Part shown: positions 56,883-64,000 of the stretch, piece by piece
Position numbering within the stretch: position 1 is the first letter of the stretch
Layout of the letters: each line of letters starts with the position of its first letter
Origin: CAYFZO01 sp965223735
GTDB lineage: Bacteria > Pseudomonadota > Gammaproteobacteria > Poriferisulfidales > Oxydemutatoraceae
Reading direction: 5' to 3'
Assembly: GCA_965223735.1 (NCBI GenBank)
Contig: OZ245010.1
Coordinates: forward strand, 310,001 to 374,000
Length of the DNA stretch: 64,000 nt
The notes under the pieces: model-generated
What the model saw: the letters and a program-made list of their open reading frames with translations, nothing else
Database searches by the model: none
Told to the model about the DNA's origin: nothing
Position numbers and translations under genes: made by a program

Positions 56883-57395
56883 TCATAACTTTATTGTATC
56901 TGTGCTGATTTTGAACGGAAAAACATTTCCCCCAGGCAAGGTCTTCGCCCTCTTCTGCAACAGATACCGGCGCAAGCGCCTGAATGCGTCGGCGTCGCAA
57001 ATACCGGGCAGGATGAGCAGCGTTATCTTGCGACCGTCGTTCAGTACCAGTGCGAGTTGAACGTAGTGGCGAAGGAAACGCGGCACACGAAAAGAACGAA
57101 CATTCAGGACGCGGCCATCCGAAAGACCGGTGCCGCCGACAACGAGTGATAAACCGCCGTGAGGCTCAATCCGCAGCGCACGCACCTCGCTCGCGGAACC
57201 GGGAAACAAGCCAGAAAATCCATGCCGGCTCGCAAAAAATGGCCACGCGGCGACAACGACCGCAGCGCCGGTGGTGAACTGCATCCACAGCGGCAGCGGC
57301 AGCAGCCACGGCAACGCCGCGAGCAGCAGGTAACAGGCACCGAAAACCAGGATCGACGCGCGCGTTGCGTACAGTTCAATGTGCACAGCGATCAC
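56883..57395 (-). CDS. YgfX/CptA-like membrane protein
   Basis: A 170-residue protein with two N-terminal helices (about 13-33 and 38-52) and a cytoplasmic beta-rich domain, ending in a basic stretch. The arrangement, length and position directly after sdhE match YgfX (CptA), the DUF1434-type partner; sequence similarity itself is low in this family. GTG 57395 overlaps the sdhE stop by 20 bp. The role of YgfX is disputed (toxin of SdhE in one report). Confidence 0.75.
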   Translation of the reverse strand: MIAVHIELYATRASILVFGACYLLLAALPWLLPLPLWMQFTTGAAVVVAAWPFFASRHGFSGLFPGSASEVRALRIEPHGGLSLVVGGTGLSDGRVLNVRSFRVPRFLRHYVQLALVLNDGRKITLLILPGICDADAFRRLRRYLLQKRAKTLPGGNVFPFKISTDTIKL

Positions 57396-57624
57396 GGATC
57401 AGGCGTGCTATCTCATCGGCGGCGAAATTCCCCGCGCTGAGTTTGCCCGTCAATATGTCATGCAACTGCGGATCCGGCAGTTCGAGCAACCCTTCAAACG
57501 CCCGCTGATGGACAGCGTCGGTTTCGTCATAATGGTGTTCCAGGTAATACTGCGTCATGCGGTCGAGTTCACGCGTGCCGCGACGGCAACGCCACATAAG
57601 TTTTTTCTTGGTTTCGGTCGGCAT
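57376..57624 (-). CDS. sdhE: FAD assembly factor SdhE
   Basis: An 82-residue protein that promotes covalent attachment of FAD to SdhA. The RGxxE motif appears as CRRGTRELD (residues 13-21), followed by FEGLLELPDPQLHDILTG, both typical of SdhE/YgfY. It lies downstream of sdhB in the same orientation, separated by 120 bp holding a hairpin, so it probably depends on the sdh transcript. Confidence 0.95.
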   Translation of the reverse strand: MPTETKKKLMWRCRRGTRELDRMTQYYLEHHYDETDAVHQRAFEGLLELPDPQLHDILTGKLSAGNFAADEIARLIRDRCAH

Positions 57625-57706
57625 CGGTATCTGTCGGTGAAGGGGGCTTTATTATTGCACTCTGCCGTACCAAAGTGCAGGAGCCGCCGATCGCTTCCGG
57701 GAACGC

Positions 57707-57726
57707 GCCGGTCTGGACCGACCGGC
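57707..57726 (-). terminator. Hairpin between sdhB and sdhE
   Basis: GCCGGTC and GACCGGC form a 7-bp stem around a 6-nt loop. There is no T run, so it may stabilise the upstream mRNA or attenuate transcription instead of terminating it. Confidence 0.4.
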
Positions 57727-57744
57727 GGGACGAAAAGGAGCCGC

Positions 57745-58524
57745 CTAAAGACGGCGGACAACCAGCAGCTTTTTGATCTCGGCGATGGCCTTGGCCGGAT
57801 TGAGGCCCTTGGGGCAGGTTTTGGCACAGTTCATGATCGTATGACAACGATACAGCTTGAACGGGTCCTCGAGTTCGTCGAGCCGCTCGCCAGTTGCTTC
57901 ATCGCGGCTGTCAACGATCCAGCGGTACGCCTGCAACAACGCCGCGGGACCGAGGTAACGCTCGCTGTTCCACCAGTAACTCGGGCAACTGGTCGAACAG
58001 CAGGCGCACAAAATACATTCCTCGAGTCCCTCGAGCTTCGCCCTGTCCTGTTTTGACTGCAATCGCTCCGAATCGGGAGGCGTCGCGCTGTATGTATGCA
58101 GCCATGGTCTGGTCGAAGCGTATTGCGCGTAGAAATGCGTGAGGTCAGGGACCAGGTCTTTAACCACTACCATGTGCGGCAACGGATAAATCTTGATATC
58201 GCCTTTGGCGTCGCTTATGTTCATGGTGCAGGCAAGCGTGTTTGATCCGTTGATGTTCATCGAGCACGAGCCGCAAATACCCTCACGGCACGAACGTCTG
58301 AAGGTCAACGCCGGGTCGATTTCATTCTTGATCTTGATCAGTGCGTCGAGCACCATCGGGCCGCAACTTTTCAGGTGCACTTCGTAAGTGTCGGTGCGGG
58401 GAGTCTCACCCGTGTCCGGGTCGTAACGGTAAACGATGAAGTTCCGCGTCGCGCCCGGCCGAGGGCACTTGAAGAACCTGCCTTTCTTCACGATCGAGTC
58501 GGCCGGCAGAGTGAATTTCGCCAT
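57745..58524 (-). CDS. sdhB: Succinate dehydrogenase iron-sulfur subunit SdhB
   Basis: A 259-residue subunit carrying three Fe-S clusters. The 2Fe-2S ligands are in CREGICGSCSMNINGSNTLAC, given by the first CREGICGSC part and the final LAC; the 4Fe-4S ligands in CILCACCSTSCP and the 3Fe-4S ligands in CHTIMNCAKTCPKGLNP. The long N-terminus and sequence resemble the alphaproteobacterial/mitochondrial type rather than E. coli (238 residues). Follows sdhA after 43 bp. Confidence 0.97.
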   Translation of the reverse strand: MAKFTLPADSIVKKGRFFKCPRPGATRNFIVYRYDPDTGETPRTDTYEVHLKSCGPMVLDALIKIKNEIDPALTFRRSCREGICGSCSMNINGSNTLACTMNISDAKGDIKIYPLPHMVVVKDLVPDLTHFYAQYASTRPWLHTYSATPPDSERLQSKQDRAKLEGLEECILCACCSTSCPSYWWNSERYLGPAALLQAYRWIVDSRDEATGERLDELEDPFKLYRCHTIMNCAKTCPKGLNPAKAIAEIKKLLVVRRL

Positions 58525-58567
58525 GGCTTTTCCCCTTGTCAGTTTCCCGCAGTACGGTGTTCCCGTT

Positions 58568-60355
58568 TCAATAGACTCTCGCTTTCGGCGAGATGACCTC
58601 GACTTCGTCGCTCAGCGTATGCAGATGAACCGGACGGTACGTGATGGCCGTGTGCCCGTTCCGGTCCACCCTGATCAACGTGTGTTTCATCCATTGCTCG
58701 TCGTCGCGCTCGGGATAATCGTCGCGGGCGTGGGCTCCGCGGCTCTCGGTACGGTTCAGCGCGGAGGCGACAGTCGCAACCGCCTGCGACAACAGGTTGG
58801 ACAGTTCGAGCGTCTCAACCAGATCGGTATTCCAGATCATCGAGCGATCGCTGACGCTGATATCAGAGAAACGGCTGAACACTTCCGCCATTTTATCCAC
58901 TCCCTGCTTGAGACTGTTCCCCGTTCGAAACACCACCGCGTGTTGTTGCATGATCTTTTGCATGTCGAGACGGAGCTTTGCGGTCGGCTCGGCGCCGTCG
59001 GCGTGGCGCAGAGCGTCAAAGCGGTCGAGGACGGCGTCCACCGCCGCCTGCGGCGCTGCGGGGTAAGGGCGCCCGGGCTTGACCACCTCCGTCGCGCGGC
59101 GTGCGGCAGCGCGCCCGAATACGATCAGGTCGAGCAGGGAGTTCGAGCCGAGGCGGTTTGCGCCGTGCACCGACACGCAAGCCGCTTCGCCGATTGCGAC
59201 CAGTCTCGGCACAACGTCATCCGCACCGCCGCCGTTCGGGTTGATGACTTCGCCGTAATAGTTCGTCGGGATCCCTCCCATGTTGTAATGCACCGTCGGC
59301 AGTACCGGGATCGGCTCCCTGGTCACATCAACCCCTGCAAAAATACGGGCCGACTCGCTGATGCCCGGCAGGCGCTCGCGAATAACGTCGGCCCCCAGAT
59401 GCTCCAAATGCAGGTGGATATGGTCTTTTTCTTCGCCGACGCCACGCCCCTCGTTCACTTCTATCGTCATCGAGCGACTTACAACGTCGCGCGAGGCAAG
59501 GTCTTTCGCGTTCGGTGCATAACGCTCCATAAAGCGCTCGCCTTCGGCATTCGTCAGGTAGCCGCCCTCCCCGCGTGCGCCCTCGGTGATCAGGCAGCCG
59601 GCGCCGTAGATACCGGTCGGGTGAAACTGCACGAATTCCATGTCCTGAAGATGCAGCCCGGCACGCAATACCATCGCGTTGCCGTCGCCGGTGCAGGTAT
59701 GCGCCGAAGTGCACGAAAAGTAGGCGCGCCCGTAACCGCCGGTTGCGATCACCGTCATGTTCGCACGGAACAAATGCAGTTGCCCGGTCGCGAGATCCCA
59801 CGCGACGACACCGACGCAGCAACCGTCGTCCATGATCAGATCGACGGCAAAGTACTCGATGAAAAACTCGGCTTTGTATTTGAGCGACTGTTGGTACAGT
59901 GTATGCAGTATCGCGTGTCCGGTGCGGTCGGCGGCGGCACAGGTCCGTTGCGCGATGCCTTCGCCGTAATGCGTGGTCATTCCCCCGAACGGCCGCTGGT
60001 AGATACGCCCGTCTTCGGTGCGTGAAAATGGCACACCGTAATGCTCGAGTTCAATGACCGACGCGGGCGCCTCCTTGCACATGTACTCGATGGCGTCCTG
60101 ATCGCCGAGCCAGTCCGAGCCCTTCACCGTGTCGTACATGTGCCAGCGCCAGTCGTCTTCACTCATGTTCGCAAGCGATGCGCTGATACCCCCCTGCGCC
60201 GCGACCGTATGGCTGCGCGTCGGAAATACCTTGGTGATGCAGGCGGCGGACAGGCCCGATTCGGCTATGCCGAGCGTCGCCCGCAGACCGGCCCCCCCAG
60301 CGCCGATCACCAGAACATCATAAGCGTGTTCAATCAATTCGTAGGCGCGCGGCAT
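58568..60355 (-). CDS. sdhA: Succinate dehydrogenase flavoprotein subunit SdhA
   Basis: A 595-residue flavoprotein that oxidises succinate to fumarate. FAD-binding VIGAGGAGLRATLG is near the N-terminus, the FAD-linked His49 is in RSHTVAAQGG, and the active-site arginine region HGANRLGSNSLLDL is present. SdhE next door performs the flavinylation. Separated from sdhD by about 0.83 kb, whereas the two genes normally touch. Confidence 0.97.
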   Translation of the reverse strand: MPRAYELIEHAYDVLVIGAGGAGLRATLGIAESGLSAACITKVFPTRSHTVAAQGGISASLANMSEDDWRWHMYDTVKGSDWLGDQDAIEYMCKEAPASVIELEHYGVPFSRTEDGRIYQRPFGGMTTHYGEGIAQRTCAAADRTGHAILHTLYQQSLKYKAEFFIEYFAVDLIMDDGCCVGVVAWDLATGQLHLFRANMTVIATGGYGRAYFSCTSAHTCTGDGNAMVLRAGLHLQDMEFVQFHPTGIYGAGCLITEGARGEGGYLTNAEGERFMERYAPNAKDLASRDVVSRSMTIEVNEGRGVGEEKDHIHLHLEHLGADVIRERLPGISESARIFAGVDVTREPIPVLPTVHYNMGGIPTNYYGEVINPNGGGADDVVPRLVAIGEAACVSVHGANRLGSNSLLDLIVFGRAAARRATEVVKPGRPYPAAPQAAVDAVLDRFDALRHADGAEPTAKLRLDMQKIMQQHAVVFRTGNSLKQGVDKMAEVFSRFSDISVSDRSMIWNTDLVETLELSNLLSQAVATVASALNRTESRGAHARDDYPERDDEQWMKHTLIRVDRNGHTAITYRPVHLHTLSDEVEVISPKARVY

Positions 60356-60640
60356 GAGTAAAAAACACTCCCGTCATTGCGGCAATGCTGACCAGGACAA
60401 TTTTAAGAATACAACCAAGGTAATTTTGAATTCTACCATGAAACCCGTTGCAGCCGCCGGAATTCCGGAAAACAACTGGACCCGATTGAAAATGAATTCG
60501 TCATTTTACCAAACGTCGCCGGCGTCAATTTCACTGCAAAAACTTCATACCGCTTTTATTGCCCGGTATGCGAAGTACAAGGATTGTCGTTATCACCGGT
60601 GCCGCCGTTGAATCTGCGGATTGAAAAACACCCGCCGGGC
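60356..60640. other. Left part of the insertion between sdhA and sdhD
   Basis: 285 bp upstream of sdhA. It contains the GT61-gene relic described separately. No promoter for sdhA is obvious. This stretch is noticeably AT-richer than sdhA. Confidence 0.6.
60417..60611 (+). pseudogene. Decayed copy of the 5' region of the GT61-type gene
   Basis: The sequence from about 60417 is clearly similar to 62037-62222, which covers the upstream flank and start of the glycosyltransferase gene. Shared stretches include AATTCTACCATGA and GGCGTCAATTTC. In the relic, LQKLHTAFIARYAKY corresponds to LRKLYALYAKH in the intact gene. Stops and at least one single-base indel break the frame, and similarity ends near 60606. 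It lies on the strand opposite to the sdh operon. Confidence 0.75.
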
Positions 60641-61051
60641 TTAGACGCTTATGCGCAGCAGCAATGTATTGACCTGAATGAAAAAAAGCAGCCTGATCCG
60701 TGCCAGATCAAAGCCCTCCGCGAGCCTGTCGGCTATGAACTTATCGGCGGCGGGGTCGGTGCATCTGCCGGCAAAAAACCTGGCGAGACATTCAGACAGC
60801 AGTTTTTCAACGCTTTCGTCTTCATCCCGGACGTTCACGTTGACCTGAAACGCAAGCGCCGAAGCTTTAATCCTCGGCAGGACGTCCACCGACACTTCGC
60901 GGGCTCTCCCCGAAACGTCGCAGAGGAAACCGAGATTCAGGCATTCAAAATAACGGTATATCGTTATCCCGCCGAGTTTGCTGTAGCCTTTTCCTTTTAT
61001 GAACTTTCCGAGTTGCTCATAAAAAGAAGCGATTTCTATGACATGATCCAT
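60641..61051 (-). CDS. Unknown ORF inside the sdh operon
   Basis: A 136-residue frame in the same direction as sdhD and sdhA. I do not recognise it. The composition looks protein-like: IASFYEQLGKFIKGKGYSKL, a strand-rich ALAFQVNVNVRDEDES, then helix EKLLSECLARFF; no signal peptide, no membrane helix except perhaps the hydrophobic end IRLLFFIQVNTLLL. ATG 61051 has only a weak ribosome-binding site; TTG 61069 is an alternative. It could be a cytoplasmic protein brought in with the insertion, or a chance frame. Confidence 0.5.
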   Translation of the reverse strand: MDHVIEIASFYEQLGKFIKGKGYSKLGGITIYRYFECLNLGFLCDVSGRAREVSVDVLPRIKASALAFQVNVNVRDEDESVEKLLSECLARFFAGRCTDPAADKFIADRLAEGFDLARIRLLFFIQVNTLLLRISV

Positions 61052-61184
61052 GGTGTGTTTCCCGGACAAAGCACCCGGCGGCGATCACAGCCGCGCAGGA
61101 CGCTGCTGCACTCCGCGTATCCTGACGCACGGCTCCGGTCGCCGAACGCCGTGCCCGACTTGGCCCGGACGCGCGCGGCACGGT

Positions 61185-61553
61185 TCAAAAAAACACGCCC
61201 AAGGTTGCGACAATACCGACCAGCGCGAGTAGAAACGAACTGAGTTCAACCAGCACGATGACGCTCACCTTGATCGCGGCAACGTGCACATAATCCTCAA
61301 TGATGACGCGCAGCCCCAGCGCCATGTGGTAACAGCCGGCGATAAGGAATGCGACCAGCAGCACCGCCGTCAGTGGTTCGCGCATCCAAGTGGCCACCGT
61401 GGCATGGGAAAGATCCGGCAGGCACGCGAGCGAGAAACCGAACCACAAGGCAAGCGGCGTCAATGCAACCGAAGTCATGCGCTGCATCCACCAGTGGACG
61501 GCGCCCTCTTTGGCGGCGCCGAGACCCTGCGCGCGCGCCAACGGGGTTCGCAT
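61185..61553 (-). CDS. sdhD: Succinate dehydrogenase membrane anchor SdhD
   Basis: A 122-residue protein with three helices (about 26-44, 55-75 and 95-118). GAAKEGAVHWWMQRMTSVAL matches the SdhD start, and the haem ligand is the His in GCYHMALGLRVIIEDYVH. With SdhC it forms the quinone site. ATG 61553 begins two bases after the sdhC stop. The upstream in-frame extension overlaps sdhC and was not used. Confidence 0.94.
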   Translation of the reverse strand: MRTPLARAQGLGAAKEGAVHWWMQRMTSVALTPLALWFGFSLACLPDLSHATVATWMREPLTAVLLVAFLIAGCYHMALGLRVIIEDYVHVAAIKVSVIVLVELSSFLLALVGIVATLGVFF

Positions 61554-61555
61554 GT

Positions 61556-61942
61556 TCACGTCGCCCCCCGGAACAGCCACCAAGTCAGCGCGGTCAGCAG
61601 CACGGTAACGGCCAGCGTCGCCACCGCGCTGAGGTCCACTACGCGCAGGTCAAAGCCGAGCCCCGCGTCCCAGAACAAATGACGCACGCCGTTGCACAAG
61701 TGAAAATACAGCATCGCACTCCACACGACCAACATAATCTGCCCAGGCGTGGAAGCGAAGTACACGTAAACCGGCTCGTACAATAAATCGCCGGCAGCCA
61801 CCGCGACCAGCCACGCGACCAGCGCGACTGCGCCGAGTGAAAGCAGCGCCCCAGTTATCCTATGCGCGACGGACAGGACGACGGTCAGCGGAAAGCGATA
61901 GATCTGTAAATGAGGCGACAGCGGCCGGCGTTGTGTATGCAT
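61556..61942 (-). CDS. sdhC: Succinate dehydrogenase cytochrome b556 subunit SdhC
   Basis: A 128-residue membrane anchor with three helices. RPLSPHLQIYRFP and AHRITGALLS are signature sequences; the haem b histidine is in FHLCNGVRHLFWDAG. First gene of the sdh operon. A TATACT box (61947-61952, minus strand) lies only four bases before the ATG, so the true promoter is probably further upstream, in the gap shared with the GT61 gene. Confidence 0.95.
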   Translation of the reverse strand: MHTQRRPLSPHLQIYRFPLTVVLSVAHRITGALLSLGAVALVAWLVAVAAGDLLYEPVYVYFASTPGQIMLVVWSAMLYFHLCNGVRHLFWDAGLGFDLRVVDLSAVATLAVTVLLTALTWWLFRGAT

Positions 61943-62036
61943 GCTCAGTATAAAATGAGTGGTCTGAAATCTGGTATTCTACGCGGCATACTGATTTCGC
62001 TTACTATCCTCCGCCGCTTTCGGCAAAATTGGCGTC

Positions 62037-62222
62037 AGAGTAGCTTTTAATTCTACCATGAGACTCGTTGCCGCCGATAAGCTCCCGACAGAACCGGACC
62101 GGATTGAAAACAAAACTTTATCATTTTGCCGAATGCTGCTGGCGTCAATTTCGTCTGCGAAAGCTCTATGCCCTGTACGCGAAGCATGCCAACCGTCACT
62201 ATCACAGGTTCTGCCGCTTTAA
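62037..62222 (+). repeat. Diverged direct repeat (partner of 60417-60606)
   Basis: This segment spans the sdhC/GT61 intergenic flank and the first ~50 codons of the GT61 gene. It is in the same orientation as its partner, 1.6 kb away, so the two flank the right part of the insertion plus sdhD and sdhC. Confidence 0.75.
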
Positions 62223-63399
62223 TTTTTATGAAAACATTCTGCTTTTCCGGCGCTATTTCAAGTATCAGGAAACCGCCCGGAGGCTGGCGGATTCACCGCC
62301 CGGCACGGCGGATCCGGACTCGGGTCCGTGCGCCATTGACTATGGCAAAATAAAATCCCTCGGCGGCGTATCGCTCAAATACTATGAGCCGAGCGCTTTC
62401 CGGGTCGGCGCAAAAACCAGCAAGGCAAAGATCGGGGTGCCGCTGCGCGAGGTCTCGTGGGGCAACGCTCCCGATCCGGCGGACACCCCGCGGGAGGCGG
62501 CGCACTCGCGCTGCTGCCTGATCATTCCCAGGGTCACGACCCAAAGCTTTGCTCTACAATTACTCCACATCTTCACGTGCTTTCTCTATCTGCGTGAGTT
62601 GCGGCAGCAGGGCGATGAACCCGCGTGCCTGCTGCTCGACAGCGGCCGGGACAAATTAAGCGAGTTGTACACGGTGTGCCTGCCCGATTGCCGCTTTCCG
62701 AAGGAATTTGAAGGCATTCACCGTTTTCAGCGCCTTATTTTCGCACCGCTCGAGCAAGACTGGGCGGGCCTGCCCTGGCGGCAAATGCTCCTGACCTGCG
62801 GTCTGGCCGATGAGTTTCACCGGTTTGTGCTGTCGGCTTTTGACATCGCACCGCCTGAACCGATCCGGCGCGTCTCAAGAATCACCCTGATACGCAGAAA
62901 AAAGCACGTCGAAAGCGGCGGCAAACCGTGCATAGACCGAGTGATCAAAAATGAAGAGGAGATCATCGCCGCCCTGAATGATCATTACCGACGTGTTGAA
63001 TTTCAGGCCGCTTATTTTGAAAAACTTTCTCTTCGCGAACAACTGAGGCTGTTTACGCAGTCGGATATTCTCGTCAGTATGCACGGCGCGGGCCTGATCG
63101 TCGGAGCTTATTTCGCGCCGTTCAACGCGGGCATTCTGGAACTGTTCCCCAAGTATTACCGCATTCCCGAGTCGGCGTTGACTTGCCGCGCGATCGCCGC
63201 CTCCCGGGGACTGCATTACCGGCGCCGTCTGAACCATCGCAAAGCCGATGAATTCGGCTCCGATACACAGGCGGGCATTTCGCGAAGCGAGCGCTACTAC
63301 CGGAATCCCGTTCGCCAGAATTCACTGACGCATATACCCGTCGCGGCGATGATCAAGTGCATTGACCGCCTGATCAGAAAAATCGAATCCGCAGGTTGA
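62068..63399 (+). CDS. Glycosyltransferase, GT61/DUF563-type
   Basis: A 443-residue cytoplasmic-looking enzyme. The C-terminal half carries the DUF563/GT61 pattern: RVSRITLIRRKK, EQLRLFTQSDILVSMHGAGL and AGILELFPKYY. There is no signal peptide or membrane helix; the first ~60 residues are basic and aromatic. No ATG is available until far inside, so the start must be TTG (62068 or 62104). An out-of-frame ATG at 62058 opens a 54-codon frame, so an old frameshift near the start is possible. Sugar substrate unknown. Confidence 0.75.
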   Translation: MPPISSRQNRTGLKTKLYHFAECCWRQFRLRKLYALYAKHANRHYHRFCRFNFYENILLFRRYFKYQETARRLADSPPGTADPDSGPCAIDYGKIKSLGGVSLKYYEPSAFRVGAKTSKAKIGVPLREVSWGNAPDPADTPREAAHSRCCLIIPRVTTQSFALQLLHIFTCFLYLRELRQQGDEPACLLLDSGRDKLSELYTVCLPDCRFPKEFEGIHRFQRLIFAPLEQDWAGLPWRQMLLTCGLADEFHRFVLSAFDIAPPEPIRRVSRITLIRRKKHVESGGKPCIDRVIKNEEEIIAALNDHYRRVEFQAAYFEKLSLREQLRLFTQSDILVSMHGAGLIVGAYFAPFNAGILELFPKYYRIPESALTCRAIAASRGLHYRRRLNHRKADEFGSDTQAGISRSERYYRNPVRQNSLTHIPVAAMIKCIDRLIRKIESAG

Positions 63400-63464
63400 G
63401 GAACGTCAATCGGCCGTGGCCGCTGATACAGGCAACCGACTTTCAATCAAAAACGGTATATTGG

Positions 63465-64000
63465 AATGCCAATCAAACGCATACGTGCAATGAATGCCCC
63501 GGAACAACCTCGATTTCAGCCGCACCCGCCGCAGCTCAGCGAACCGGCTGGCGGCAACTGGACGGCGCCCGCGCCGCCGTGGCTATGTCCGCTCAGCGAT
63601 TTCAGCCTGGTCCGGGTTTCCGGGAAAGGCGCTTTTGATTTCCTGAACAACCAGTTAAGCAATGACCTTCAGACGGTTCCCGAGAACATGTCACAACTCA
63701 GCGGCTACTGCAACCCTAAGGGGCGCCTGTACTGCACCATGCGCATTTTCATGCGCGGCGCGGATTACTGTATGCGCACAACCGCAGGCGTCTCCGACAC
63801 CGTGATCGACCGCCTGCGCCTGTTCGTCCTCAGAGCCGACGTGACATTCGACACGGACACAACTCTCGGCGGCATCGCGCTGATTGGCCCTGGCACCGAC
63901 GATCTGCTGCAACGGGCCGACTTGCCGGTCCCTGCCGTCGCGTCGGCTGCCGCGCACGACGGTGAACATAGCGTGATCCGCTCACCCGGTGTCTGCGAGC
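63465..64000 (+). CDS. ygfZ: Folate-binding protein YgfZ, 5' part (cut by window end)
   Basis: An open frame from ATG 63465 to the last base, 178 codons, not closed. It contains LCPLSDFSLVRVSGKGAFDF, FLNNQLSNDLQ and the signature KGRLYCTMRIF (the K-G-R-x-[YF]-C motif with the conserved cysteine), all typical of YgfZ, a GcvT-like tetrahydrofolate protein needed for some Fe-S enzymes. Near sdhE/ygfX in gammaproteobacteria, as here. GGA is two bases before the ATG, not a well-placed ribosome-binding site. Confidence 0.92.

Noticed and set aside
58436..60025. 529-codon plus-strand open frame over sdhA
   Set aside because: It is the antisense shadow of sdhA in GC-rich DNA; its translation is His/Arg-rich with no domain, while the minus strand encodes an obvious SdhA.

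Overview
The window reads as a gene-dense chromosomal segment of a gammaproteobacterium with fairly GC-rich DNA. The basis is gene content and order. It has a System I cytochrome c operon (ccmABCDEFGHI), the lolC-lolD / DUF2062 / comEC / msbA-lpxK-trm112-kdsB stretch typical of Gram-negative gammaproteobacteria, clpS-clpA beside infA, a fab operon running through pabC-mltG-tmk-holB, and sdhCDAB followed by sdhE and ygfX with ygfZ nearby. I saw no CRISPR array, rRNA, prophage or intact insertion sequence. The lineage below class level cannot be fixed from what I can see.

Layout. 1-6357: cytochrome c maturation, almost every gene overlapping the next. 6354-8278: a lipoprotein-export pair (one LolC/E-type permease plus LolD). 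8330-15048: DUF2062, ComEC, MsbA, LpxK, a Trm112-like protein and KdsB (DNA uptake and lipid A/Kdo supply). 15064-19463: a more AT-rich cassette of four overlapping genes (unknown membrane protein, polytopic GT-C-like protein, GT2 glycosyltransferase, methyltransferase), probably for a surface glycan or lipid-linked sugar. 19756-24333: a Gld-type ABC exporter (ATPase, permease, GldG-like protein, DUF4340 protein) behind its own promoter. 24412-31649: purB, fumC, acnA, mnmA and a NudJ-like Nudix gene. 31719-34411: clpS-clpA. 34597-41666: infA, then fabD-fabG-acpP-fabF-pabC-mltG-tmk-holB. 41674-44341: a class V aminotransferase, an L,D-transpeptidase and a small Lpp-like lipoprotein. 44624-47406: dusA and a YadG/YadH ABC exporter. 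47559-50950: tRNA-Glu and tRNA-Ala, two decayed transposase ends, a DUF192 lipoprotein, an MFS transporter and an orphan exported protein. 50951-57624: MscS-type channel, nagZ, zapE, mdh, a dehalogenase-like hydrolase, DUF1249, ygfX and sdhE. 57745-61942: sdhB, sdhA, an insertion, sdhD, sdhC (all minus). 62068-64000: a GT61-type glycosyltransferase and the 5' part of ygfZ.

How the genes work together. There is a strong respiratory/TCA theme: cytochrome c maturation, aconitase, fumarase, malate dehydrogenase, and succinate dehydrogenase with its flavinylation factor SdhE. A second theme is the envelope: lipid A export and synthesis, Kdo, lipoprotein sorting, peptidoglycan enzymes (MltG, NagZ, L,D-transpeptidase with a likely Lpp-type partner) and two glycosyltransferase loci.

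The most unusual structure is in the succinate dehydrogenase operon. About 0.83 kb lies between sdhD and sdhA. It holds a co-oriented ORF of unknown family and a decayed second copy of the 5' region of the GT61 gene found on the far side of sdhC. I found no clearly new defence or mobile system. The best candidates for undescribed biology are the sdh insertion/duplication, the 15-19.5 kb glycan cassette, the L,D-transpeptidase/Lpp-like pair and the Gld/DUF4340 exporter.
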